From the NCBI GenBank assembly GCA_024276395.1, contig JAJRXH010000169.1, forward strand, positions 1 through 5,861: DNA of 5,861 nt, read 5' to 3'. This DNA comes from an archaeon (GTDB lineage Archaea; Asgardarchaeota; Heimdallarchaeia; Hodarchaeales; S146-22). Under the pieces are notes generated by a model. That model searched no databases. It was not told the DNA's origin and worked only from the letters and a program-made list of their open reading frames with translations. Made by a program: the position numbers and the translations under genes. Of the stretch, positions 1-5,818 are shown piece by piece (position 1 is the stretch's first letter; each line of letters begins with the position of its first letter).

Positions 1-787
1 AGGTCAAGAGTTGAGCCACGGTGGTATTGGCCTCAACGACTGTATATCCAAGGTCTCTTGCTAGCTGCATCACGGTATCCCGGGTGATTCCTGGTAATAT
101 CGATGTCGTGAGTGGTGGCGTGTAGATGATATCGTCCTTGACCCAAAAGATGTTTTCACCACTTCCTTCTGAGACGTATCCTTGATAATCGAGAAGAATT
201 GCTTCGCTGAAGTTCAAGAGCACGGCATTCATCTTTGCTAGCATCGAGTTCACGTAATTTCCGCCAGCTTTGACAAAGGGCGGAGTGGATTGGTGATTGA
301 TGCGACGCCAACTCGATACCGTCACATGTGCACCCTTTAACAAGGCGTCTTCTCCAAGGTAAGCGCCGAGCGGGAAAGCAATGATGGCATAATCTACTGG
401 TGAGTTGAATGGATTCAATCCGAAAGAACCTGTTTTCCCTCGTTCTGGGACTTCGTACATGGCGCCACGATATGCGATGTGTCTAATGTACCCCTTTTCA
501 CGGATGTTATTTTCTCGGACTAGTTCTATGGATTGCTCCTTTAATTCTTCGGGAGTGGTCTCTATTTCTTCGTCCATCCGATAAACTTTCAATCCGTTGA
601 ATAGTCTTCGAATGTGTTCATCCAAGCGAAAGATGTAAGTCTGATTGTCCGTTTCATTGTAGTATATTCTCGTGCCTTCAAAGATGCTGGAACCATAATG
701 TAATCCATGTGTTAACACGTGGATCTTGGCCTCATGCCAAGGCACTAGCTTTCCATTCATATTGATGTATTCTGTCGGTTTTACCAT
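1..787 (-). CDS. ilvE: Branched-chain amino acid aminotransferase, partial (C-terminus beyond window)
   Basis: PLP-dependent class IV aminotransferase that interconverts Leu/Ile/Val and their 2-oxo acids with 2-oxoglutarate/glutamate in the cytoplasm. The 262 residues present run without a break from ATG at 787 to the window edge. They show HYGSSIFEG (30-38), EHIRRLF (57-63), the PLP lysine K173 in FVKAGGNY, the cofactor-binding SEGSGENIF (206-214) and LPGITRD (231-237), all in family order. E. coli IlvE is about 309 residues, so roughly 45 are missing here. The D-amino-acid and aminodeoxychorismate lyase relatives are less likely because KAGGNY and SEGSGEN match IlvE closely. Start: GTGAT lies 3 nt before the ATG, a short-spaced ribosome site; a TAATTA at 811-816 would instead allow a leaderless transcript starting near 787. 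The frame upstream is open only to a stop at 830-832. Confidence 0.95.
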   Translation of the reverse strand, partial: MVKPTEYINMNGKLVPWHEAKIHVLTHGLHYGSSIFEGTRIYYNETDNQTYIFRLDEHIRRLFNGLKVYRMDEEIETTPEELKEQSIELVRENNIREKGYIRHIAYRGAMYEVPERGKTGSFGLNPFNSPVDYAIIAFPLGAYLGEDALLKGAHVTVSSWRRINHQSTPPFVKAGGNYVNSMLAKMNAVLLNFSEAILLDYQGYVSEGSGENIFWVKDDIIYTPPLTTSILPGITRDTVMQLARDLGYTVVEANTTVAQLLT

Positions 788-810
788 TTCATCACGTCCG
801 ATTGTTGTCG

Positions 811-816
811 TAATTA
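811..816 (-). promoter_or_regulatory. Possible TATA-like element for ilvE
   Basis: TAATTA on the minus strand is centred about 26 bp before the ilvE ATG, the usual archaeal distance from TATA box to transcription start, which would give a leaderless ilvE mRNA. The flanking BRE is poor. A rival is TTTTTAAA at 905-912, which would give a leader of about 95 nt. Neither is strong. Confidence 0.25.
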
Positions 817-930
817 CCTGATCCCCGTGTTAGTTGAAACGGCCTCAATGAGGTCGTCGGATTCACGAGGACCATCAATAACATGACACATTTGCACGGG
901 TTCTTTTAAAAATGCCTCTTTTACTTTCAT
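814..930 (-). CDS. Possible 38-residue small ORF upstream of ilvE
   Basis: An ATG at 930, directly after an in-frame TAG, opens 38 codons ending in TAA at 814-816, 26 nt before the ilvE ATG. About two thirds of its codons begin with a purine and its codon choice (CGT, GGT, GAC, GTT) resembles the neighbouring genes, so it may be translated. I see no ribosome-binding site and no clear promoter before it. It is not a classic attenuation leader: there is no run of Leu, Ile or Val codons. Its end lies one frame off from ilvE, and one extra G in the G-run at 823-826 would fuse the two without a stop. Alternatives are a chance ORF, a separate small protein, or an N-terminal part of IlvE split by an indel. 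I do not recognise the sequence. Confidence 0.3.
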   Translation of the reverse strand: MKVKEAFLKEPVQMCHVIDGPRESDDLIEAVSTNTGIR

Positions 931-1500
931 CTAGAGGGATGCGTGACAAGTGTTCTTGAATTCTTGCTTTCGCTCAAGATTCCCAAAAAAAAACAGTTAA
1001 TTGAAACATACCATCGTGACCATTCTTGATTGAAAAAACCATTCTATTCATTCAATCTTTCAACAAGATTACAGCATTACATCTAACTACCATAAAGTAT
1101 TTTTGGGTGGTCAATGCATTCAATCTCCCTTTTGATAGTTTCTCCTGGAAAAATTAACTATTAATGAAACAAAGTCACTTAAAAGGTAAATCAACATGTT
1201 CTTGTAGAAGGTTTATTATCATTCGAAGTTCGAACGCATGGGGAATTCTTCGTCGTTATTCATCGTTAGATTGTCGGATCGTTACTGATAGTGAGGTACT
1301 GCTCAACATCTAGTAAATTTAAGGCGAAATACAAGAGGAACGCTTGAAGTGGAATGATAGGAATGGTGAAATTCGTTGAAAACTGATCATCGAAGGATAT
1401 TAGTACTTTTTTTAGTAAAAAATCCGAATTTATGTATGATGTAGCATTCTTGCAAAGTATTAACAAAAAATGAAATAAGTAACAGTTTTCGCTGACTTGA
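931..1500. other. AT-rich intergenic region without a convincing gene
   Basis: This stretch lies between the divergent ilvE and DUF59-like genes. It is AT-rich, with several A and T runs (A9 near 985-993, T7 at 1407-1413). The only open frame above 60 codons (1266-1466, minus) needs a TTG start, lacks a ribosome site and has no recognisable protein features. Small repeats are present: CATTCAATCT twice (1049-1058, 1117-1126) and a 13-bp near-palindrome of two TTCGAA units (1222-1234). No tRNA-like cloverleaf could be built around the latter. Upstream control elements of the two divergent genes probably lie here but cannot be placed. Confidence 0.5.
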
Positions 1501-1516
1501 TTGTTGCCGAAAGACT

Positions 1517-1524
1517 TTTATAAA
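1517..1524 (+). promoter_or_regulatory. Archaeal TATA box for the DUF59-like gene
   Basis: TTTATAAA preceded by the purine-rich, BRE-like GAAAGAC. Transcription would start near 1546, leaving a leader of about 30 nt that contains the ribosome-binding site at 1566-1570. The box lies inside the longer TTG-initiated reading frame beginning at 1501, which argues against that longer start. Confidence 0.6.
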
Positions 1525-1533
1525 TTTGAAAAA

Positions 1534-1557
1534 GGGTGGTTACTGGAAGAACCAACC
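1534..1557. repeat. Imperfect inverted repeat over the predicted transcription start
   Basis: GGGTGGTT (1534-1541) and AACCAACC (1550-1557) pair at 7 of 8 positions around an 8-bp spacer. The element straddles the start site predicted from the TATA box (about 1546), where a bound repressor would block initiation. Because the left arm lies upstream of that start, a DNA operator is likelier than an RNA hairpin. Confidence 0.4.
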
Positions 1558-1565
1558 ATCATCAA

Positions 1566-1570
1566 GGTGA
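1566..1570 (+). promoter_or_regulatory. Ribosome-binding site that sets the DUF59-like start
   Basis: AAGGTGAC has a GGTGA core complementary to the archaeal 16S rRNA 3' end, 5 nt before the ATG at 1576. It selects this ATG over the TTG 25 codons upstream. Confidence 0.75.
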
Positions 1571-1575
1571 CAAAT

Positions 1576-1857
1576 ATGGTCTCTGAAGAAGAAATCATCG
1601 AAGAGCTCGAAAACGTGGTGGCCAAGAGAAACTGGAGCATTGTCGAGCTCGGGATGGTCAAACATGTCGAAATCATCAAGGCTGGATTCATTAAGGTATT
1701 CCTAGCACCGGCAGCTTTATCAGAAAAAATCATGAATGACTTGAAATCACACTTACTCAAGCTTGAAGGAGTAATTGATGTTTCAATAGAAGTTGCTCGA
1801 TCCTTTCCATGGATACCCTCAAGATTATCTCGAAAAGGCCAAGCAATTCTTGAATAG
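1576..1857 (+). CDS. DUF59/MIP18-like small protein lacking cysteine
   Basis: A 93-residue cytoplasmic protein with the DUF59 (MIP18, SufT/PaaD-like) fold pattern: an N-terminal helix (MVSEEEIIEELENVV, 1-15), SIVELGMVKHVEI (21-33), a strand IKVFLAP (39-45), a helix with IMNDLKSHLLKLEGV (52-66), the strand IDVSIEV (67-73) and the closing FPWIPSRLSRKG (77-88). Family members act in Fe-S cluster assembly or maturation. This one is divergent: the DPE segment before the IVxLG motif is replaced by AKRNW, the T-x-PGCP loop reads APAAL, and the protein has no cysteine at all, so cluster handling through that residue is not possible. The ATG at 1576 has an ideal ribosome site, and a TATA box lies 52-59 nt upstream. 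A longer TTG start at 1501 would give 118 residues but would place the promoter inside the gene. It is a single-gene unit, divergent from ilvE and convergent with the membrane gene. Family call fairly sure; function unknown. Confidence 0.8.
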   Translation: MVSEEEIIEELENVVAKRNWSIVELGMVKHVEIIKAGFIKVFLAPAALSEKIMNDLKSHLLKLEGVIDVSIEVARSFPWIPSRLSRKGQAILE

Positions 1858-1872
1858 AACTACCAAGATCAA

Positions 1873-1896
1873 CTGTTTCTCTTTTTCTTTTTATTC
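1873..1896 (+). terminator. T-tract terminator after the DUF59-like gene
   Basis: A pyrimidine stretch with two T5 runs begins about 15 nt after the stop codon. Archaeal RNA polymerase commonly terminates at such oligo-T tracts without a hairpin. Confidence 0.55.
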
Positions 1897-1903
1897 AGAC
1901 TCC

Positions 1904-1946
1904 TCATTCATCCTCTCCACGATAGCAAATTAGAGAGGATGAATGA
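1904..1946. repeat. Perfect 14-bp inverted repeat between convergent genes
   Basis: TCATTCATCCTCTC (1904-1917) is matched exactly by its reverse complement at 1933-1946, with a 15-nt loop. It lies between the 3' ends of two genes that converge, so either transcript could fold it. No T-run follows it in either direction, and the T-tract of the plus-strand gene comes before it, so it is not a standard intrinsic terminator. It could be a 3'-end stabilising hairpin, a bidirectional stop or a protein-binding site. Confidence 0.75.
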
Positions 1947-1974
1947 ATCCTTGTCATTCTCCTCGAACTCTTCC

Positions 1975-2052
1975 TTAAGAGGCTTGATTCGTGTCCACTT
2001 TCATATCCAACAAATCTTAACAGATGTCTGAATATTAAGAGGCCTTTGATTC
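1975..2052. repeat. Imperfect direct repeat at the end of the membrane gene
   Basis: TTAAGAGGCTTGATTC (1975-1990) recurs at 2035-2052 as TTAAGAGGCCTTTGATTC, differing by a 2-base insertion. The second copy encodes the last codons and stop of the minus-strand membrane protein (ESKAS-stop); the first lies in its 3' flank. It may be a small local duplication. Confidence 0.5.
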
Positions 2053-2826
2053 TTCTTCAAATCTTGTCAACAATACCCGAAGAAGGATGAGTGGGAAAAA
2101 AAGCACGGCATTTAAAGTCAGAACGAGGACATTCCTAAAAATCAGATCCAATCCAATGAAATAAGTCGTGATTGATATTGGCAGTAAAAAGTTGAGAAAT
2201 AATCGAATCATGGGTTTCTTGAAGGCATCCAAGCGATATTTCATCAGAAAAACACCGAACAATGCCCAAGCGAGGATCATGAGGTGTAATCCATCACTTG
2301 AAAGGGACTTGAAACTACTAATTTCCTTGATGACAGAATTAGCAGTTCTTTTGGTGTTTTCTAGCCATAGTCTTAGTAGATGAAATCCAATGAGGAAGAT
2401 CGAGAAAAAAATGCCACTTGAAGTTCCATAACACCCGGTACAAACGCACTTGTTCTTGAAGCATAGTTCGTGTTGAAATCCAATGGAGCCTGGGGAGTGG
2501 TGCGAGTGTCTAAGTAGGATTCTCAAAAAAGGGATGTACGTGTATTGCTGCTTGAAGTCATCTGGAAAATGTGATTCCTTCATCCATGGTGGAGCTCTTG
2601 GTTGAAACGTGACATTAAGCAATCGTGGAATGATGAGGACCCCGATGAAGATGAACAAGGAAAACAAGTAGGCTCGAGGATAAAACATTGCCCACGTGGG
2701 ATTCATTCGCATGACTCGCACGAATGCCATGCTGATTAGAAAGGTAATGGGATGGTAGAAGAAGCCAAGAAAAAAAAGTAAAGATTGTTTTTCTTTTAAG
2801 AGGTAGGGAATACGTTGGAACCGCAA
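2035..2826 (-). CDS. Polytopic membrane protein with a C-x4-C-x-C-x2-C motif, possibly DUF2085-like
   Basis: A 263-residue protein with about six hydrophobic segments (roughly 14-36, 51-68, 137-155, 181-196, 206-229 and 231-253) and short charged termini. A loop before the third segment carries four cysteines (C122, C127, C129, C132) after a histidine-rich stretch (H107, H109, H110, H119), which suggests metal binding or redox chemistry. The segment CVCTGCYGTSSG just before a membrane helix recalls the CARCTGIYLG region of DUF2085 membrane proteins, but that match is weak. Start: the TTG at 2826 has GGAG 4 nt upstream, and no other usual start codon occurs before M33, which lies inside the first membrane segment. 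It begins 21 nt after the tldE stop and in the same frame, so it is probably in the tldDE transcript. Function not recognised. Confidence 0.8.
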   Translation of the reverse strand: MRFQRIPYLLKEKQSLLFFLGFFYHPITFLISMAFVRVMRMNPTWAMFYPRAYLFSLFIFIGVLIIPRLLNVTFQPRAPPWMKESHFPDDFKQQYTYIPFLRILLRHSHHSPGSIGFQHELCFKNKCVCTGCYGTSSGIFFSIFLIGFHLLRLWLENTKRTANSVIKEISSFKSLSSDGLHLMILAWALFGVFLMKYRLDAFKKPMIRLFLNFLLPISITTYFIGLDLIFRNVLVLTLNAVLFFPLILLRVLLTRFEEESKAS

Positions 2827-2847
2827 GACTCTCCCTTCGTTACTTGC

Positions 2848-4209
2848 TTACTTGGTACCACTGGTGAATTGCACATCCTTGACCAAGACCGTGGGAATGA
2901 ACGTGGGTATTTCAACCTCCCACCAATAGATTTGTTTCAAGTCGTTTCCCAACTCGATAATGTTGTTGAACAGATCTAACATCTTTCCAGCAATCCGTAG
3001 CTCTCTCAGTGGTTTTTTGATTTCTCCCTTTTCGATGTAAAAAATGCCATCTCGTGGAATGGTTGAAAAGACGCCTTCGGCATAAGACGTGAAACGCGTG
3101 TACCAATTTGAGGTCACGTATAGAGTTGGCTCGTCACAAGAGGCAATGAGTTCGTCTAGTGTCTTGGATCCTGGTTCAAAAACTATGTTAGAGTTATCTG
3201 GAGTTATTAGGCCGGCATTACCCGTTGATTTCGTGTTTGCTTTGACGGCTGTTGAAGTATTATGAATTAGTGACTTTAATACACCCTTTTCAATTATGGT
3301 CGTTTTTTGTCGAGGAACGCCTTCCAAGTCAAAGGGAGATGAGTTAAGTCCATTAGGTCGTAAGCCATCATCATGCGCAGTTAGGAAATCTGGTCCTACT
3401 TGTTCACCAAGTTTATCTTTGAGCCAAGAGAATCCTGTTTCGATGGCAAATGGGTTAGCAGCCCTTACATTAGCGGCAATGATGTCTGCAGCTACAATGG
3501 GACTGAGTAAGGCATGATAAGTTCCAGGGTCTCCCTTTCTTGCACCTTCAGACATTTTTGCTAGGGACCCAGCTCGTTCACTAGCAGTAATGATGTCTTT
3601 TTCCGAGAACATGCAACCAACGGCCACATCATGGCCACTTTCGATTGGTGAGACGAAGGAACGAATGCTGAATTCAAAATTCGTCCGTCTCCCGTGGGCC
3701 TCAACATCATGATTGGATAACATATATACTCTGGTTTCACCAAACTTTAACACGCCAGCTGAATCTCGTGCTCCCGCATTTCTTGCGGTTTCGAGAGCTT
3801 GTCCCAAGATCTCGACAGATTCTTCAACTAAATCGACGATCTTAGGATCATGAATCCTTTCCACGGTTGGATAGGAGAATGGGCCTTTTGCTATTCCAAA
3901 ATAGTTATCAGAGGGTTTCATTGTTTTTGCAAACGTCACGAGATCTTCAATGGCCTTCTCTAGACGGTTTTTATCTTGAAGTTCCTCGATGCTTGTGGCC
4001 ACGACTTGTTTCTCCTTCGTCACGAAGAAAATTTGAGCACTCATTTCGTTCCAACGCTTGACTATCGTTACTTCATTTCTTGCAAAACGAACTTGTCGCT
4101 TATCCTCATGAACAAGACCAACGATCAAATCCTCTGGTTCGTATTTTAAGGTCTTTTCAAAAACCTCAACAGCTAATTCACGTAAAAAATCCGTGTTTTT
4201 TTCAGTCAT
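2848..4209 (-). CDS. tldE: TldE/PmbA-like subunit of the TldD/E peptidase
   Basis: Non-catalytic partner of TldD. In bacteria the heterodimer degrades unfolded peptides, processes CcdA and matures microcin B17-type modified peptides. The 453-residue product is close to E. coli TldE (450). It has the family layout: an N-terminal mixed domain with VRFARNEVTIVKRW (40-53), then a C-terminal barrel-like domain with FDLEGVPRQKTTIIEKGVLKS (about 293-313), NAGLITPDNSNIVFEPG (331-347) and SNWYTRFTSYAEGVFSTIPRDGIFYIEKGEI (367-397). There is no HExxxH; the equivalent helix reads SPIVAADIIAANVRAANP, as expected for TldE. Start: the ATG at 4209 is preceded by GGTGA with a 7-nt spacer. An in-frame ATG at 4236 would add 9 residues, but the ribosome site would then lie inside the gene. 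It follows tldD by 101 nt and precedes the membrane gene by 21 nt. Confidence 0.9.
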   Translation of the reverse strand: MTEKNTDFLRELAVEVFEKTLKYEPEDLIVGLVHEDKRQVRFARNEVTIVKRWNEMSAQIFFVTKEKQVVATSIEELQDKNRLEKAIEDLVTFAKTMKPSDNYFGIAKGPFSYPTVERIHDPKIVDLVEESVEILGQALETARNAGARDSAGVLKFGETRVYMLSNHDVEAHGRRTNFEFSIRSFVSPIESGHDVAVGCMFSEKDIITASERAGSLAKMSEGARKGDPGTYHALLSPIVAADIIAANVRAANPFAIETGFSWLKDKLGEQVGPDFLTAHDDGLRPNGLNSSPFDLEGVPRQKTTIIEKGVLKSLIHNTSTAVKANTKSTGNAGLITPDNSNIVFEPGSKTLDELIASCDEPTLYVTSNWYTRFTSYAEGVFSTIPRDGIFYIEKGEIKKPLRELRIAGKMLDLFNNIIELGNDLKQIYWWEVEIPTFIPTVLVKDVQFTSGTK

Positions 4210-4216
4210 TTTCCTT

Positions 4217-4221
4217 TCACC
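4217..4221 (-). promoter_or_regulatory. Ribosome-binding site that sets the tldE start
   Basis: GGTGA on the minus strand with a 7-nt spacer to the ATG at 4209. No comparable site precedes the alternative ATG at 4236. Confidence 0.65.
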
Positions 4222-4288
4222 AACAAGTAATTCCATTTCATCGTAAAGTTTTTCTTTCCCTTGATTGTATCATCCTTATTTTTTCACT

Positions 4289-4295
4289 AAAAAAA
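4289..4295 (-). terminator. T7 run after tldD, possible partial terminator
   Basis: Seven Ts on the minus strand, 15 nt after the tldD stop, inside the 101-nt tldD-tldE gap. It could end part of the tldD transcripts. The A-rich stretch just after it (GAAAAAATAAGG) might serve as a weak internal promoter for tldE, but no good TATA box is visible. Confidence 0.3.
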
Positions 4296-4310
4296 GGAGA
4301 AACTGTAACT

Positions 4311-5741
4311 CTAGTAATGGAATGGAACGTTTCTAATTCGCACCGCTAGTGCACCACCTTTCCATACCGGGGCGCCTTGCATTGGATCTGACTTTCCACA
4401 CGTGGCAGCCACGAAGTCCAATCCCTTGCTACAGGCATCAATTGATTTGAGAAGACCAGGTGTAGTTGTTTCCAAAGCTGGTCTAAATACCAATATATCA
4501 GTTAATTCACCATCCTTGATCAAGTAAGATTCAAAACCGACGTACTTGCTCTGATAACGACGATCGTCAATGTTCCATTCGGTATAAGATTTCATGTAAA
4601 TTCCTAGCTCGATGTCTTCGAATATTTCTTCGAAGGAGTGGTCACCTTCAGCCATGTACGTGTTGGCCATCCGTGGGATGGGTTCCCTATTAAACGCTGA
4701 GGCACGCGCCGCGCCAGTGGATTCCGTGTTCATGAGAAACGCACTTTCCCGATTATGGAGCATTTCCATGAAGATTCCATTTTTGATGAGATATCGAGGT
4801 CTAGCTTTCACACCCTCATCATCATATTGATAATATCCAGCAGATCGTGGGATCGTGGGATCGTCGATGATGGTTACCACTTCACTGGCTACTTGTTGTC
4901 CTAACATATCGGGAGTCATGTACGATTCGCCTGCCTGGGCCCCTTCGCGGCCTAAAATGCGGTCTGCTTCTGAGGGATGTCCTACATTTTCATGACAAAT
5001 GATACCTACGACTTCACTGCCGACCACGAAATCTAGAGTACCCTCGGGAGCTTTTTGGGCTTCATTAGTAACTTTAGCCAAGATTCGTGCTTCTTCTCGG
5101 ACTTTACTCTCTAGCTTCCATTCGTCTACTAATTCCCAACCACCCGTGCCTCCAACTTGCACGAAACGCTGGTTAGGTCCGTTCTTGCCAAACATCGTCA
5201 TCATCATAAAAGCTTCGATTCTCGGCGTGAATGATGTGATAGAAACCCCATCGCTAGTATACAAGTATTTTCTCGATTCATAATCGGACATGAAAATCAT
5301 GCGAAAAGGTGTTCCGATTTCTTCCATTATTTTGTCCAATTCATGGGTTCGATGGGCTTTCTCTTCTGGGGACACGTCACTAGGCCGTAATTTTGCTGGG
5401 ATTTCAAATGAAGCGGTCACGCTTGGTACGTCTGCGAGCTTGATATCTCTTGATCTGTGCTTTCTACTTGCTTTAGCCATACGAAGTGCAATTTCCACGG
5501 TTTGTTCAACTTCTTTCTTGTTCAAGCTATTTGTAGAAGTAAAGGCAATGCCACCTTCAGCAATGCCCCGAATTCCCAAGCCTTGTGTCCTTGTAAACAG
5601 GCTAATTTCAGGATTACCATTTCTTAACATGAACGAATTCTGAGCTAATTGCTCATATCGTACTTCAGCAAATTCAGCTCCAAGATCACGAGCTTTCTGA
5701 ACGGCGTATTCTGCTAAGTCTTTTCCATATTCAAAACTCAT
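4311..5741 (-). CDS. tldD: TldD metalloprotease subunit
   Basis: Catalytic zinc peptidase subunit of the TldD/E heterodimer; it cuts unfolded or modified peptides threaded into the dimer's inner cavity. The 476-residue product (E. coli TldD is 481) has GSEVVGIICHENVGHPSEADR, in which H250-E251-x3-H255 is the HExxxH zinc site, followed by IIDDPTIPRSAGYYQYDDEG (291-310), a family signature, and VAATCGKSDPMQGAPVW near the C-terminus (C448, the conserved cysteine region and third zinc ligand in E. coli). All key residues are present, so the enzyme should be active. Start: the ATG at 5741 has GGAGCGTGA ending 7 nt upstream and begins MSFEYGKDLAEYA, as in the family. Longer options at 5762 (ATG) and 5774 (TTG) add 7 or 11 residues without a ribosome site. 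It is the first gene of the minus-strand cluster. Confidence 0.95.
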   Translation of the reverse strand: MSFEYGKDLAEYAVQKARDLGAEFAEVRYEQLAQNSFMLRNGNPEISLFTRTQGLGIRGIAEGGIAFTSTNSLNKKEVEQTVEIALRMAKASRKHRSRDIKLADVPSVTASFEIPAKLRPSDVSPEEKAHRTHELDKIMEEIGTPFRMIFMSDYESRKYLYTSDGVSITSFTPRIEAFMMMTMFGKNGPNQRFVQVGGTGGWELVDEWKLESKVREEARILAKVTNEAQKAPEGTLDFVVGSEVVGIICHENVGHPSEADRILGREGAQAGESYMTPDMLGQQVASEVVTIIDDPTIPRSAGYYQYDDEGVKARPRYLIKNGIFMEMLHNRESAFLMNTESTGAARASAFNREPIPRMANTYMAEGDHSFEEIFEDIELGIYMKSYTEWNIDDRRYQSKYVGFESYLIKDGELTDILVFRPALETTTPGLLKSIDACSKGLDFVAATCGKSDPMQGAPVWKGGALAVRIRNVPFHY

Positions 5742-5748
5742 GGCTTGT

Positions 5749-5757
5749 TCACGCTCC
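5749..5757 (-). promoter_or_regulatory. Ribosome-binding site that sets the tldD start
   Basis: GGAGCGTGA is a nearly full Shine-Dalgarno sequence (GGAGGTGA with one substitution or insertion) ending 7 nt before the ATG at 5741, the same spacing as at tldE. Confidence 0.6.
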
Positions 5758-5784
5758 TTCATCCATTCGACCAATTTTTCTTAC

Positions 5785-5792
5785 TTTTTTAA
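5785..5792 (-). promoter_or_regulatory. Possible TATA box for the tldD-tldE-membrane protein cluster
   Basis: TTAAAAAA on the minus strand; the start site would fall near 5762, giving a leader of about 20 nt that just includes the ribosome site at 5749-5757. A leaderless start at the ATG at 5762 is the alternative. The BRE (TTTCC) is not typical. Confidence 0.35.
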
Positions 5793-5799
5793 GGAAATC

Positions 5800-5818
5800 G
5801 TTGTAGGCAAATTACAAC
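5800..5818. repeat. Inverted repeat upstream of tldD, possible operator
   Basis: GTTGTA and TACAAC are perfect 6-bp arms around a 7-bp spacer, lying 7 bp upstream of the putative TATA box, where a dimeric regulator could affect TFB/TBP binding. ATTACAA also occurs at 5811-5817, 5835-5841 and 5841-5847, so the right arm belongs to a small repeated motif. Confidence 0.35.

Noticed and set aside
1028..1057. GATTGAA...TTCAATC inverted repeat
   Set aside because: The arms are only 7 bp, AT-rich and 16 bp apart, with no promoter or gene end beside them.
1222..1234. TTCGAAGTTCGAA, which recalls the T-loop of a tRNA
   Set aside because: No 5-bp T-stem, acceptor stem or anticodon arm can be drawn around it on either strand.
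1406..1423. CTTTTTTTAGTAAAAAAT resembles the minus-strand sequence in the tldD-tldE gap (about 4278-4296)
   Set aside because: Both are low-complexity T/A runs with an inserted base; a shared element cannot be told from chance.
1266..1466. 66-codon minus-strand open frame in the ilvE/DUF59 intergenic region
   Set aside because: It needs a TTG start, has no ribosome-binding site, lies in low-complexity AT-rich DNA and shows no domain or convincing membrane pattern.
2770..2777. A8 run (T8 in the coding strand) near the start of the membrane gene, considered as a frameshift site
   Set aside because: The frame is open and hydrophobic on both sides and joins smoothly, so nothing indicates an error there.
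4235..4276. 11-codon open frame before tldE on the minus strand
   Set aside because: Too short, with no ribosome site; it is likely chance in the intergenic gap.
4843..4866. Tandem GATCGTGG repeat
   Set aside because: It lies inside tldD and encodes part of the conserved IIDDPTIPRSAGYY segment at normal length, so it is a coding coincidence.
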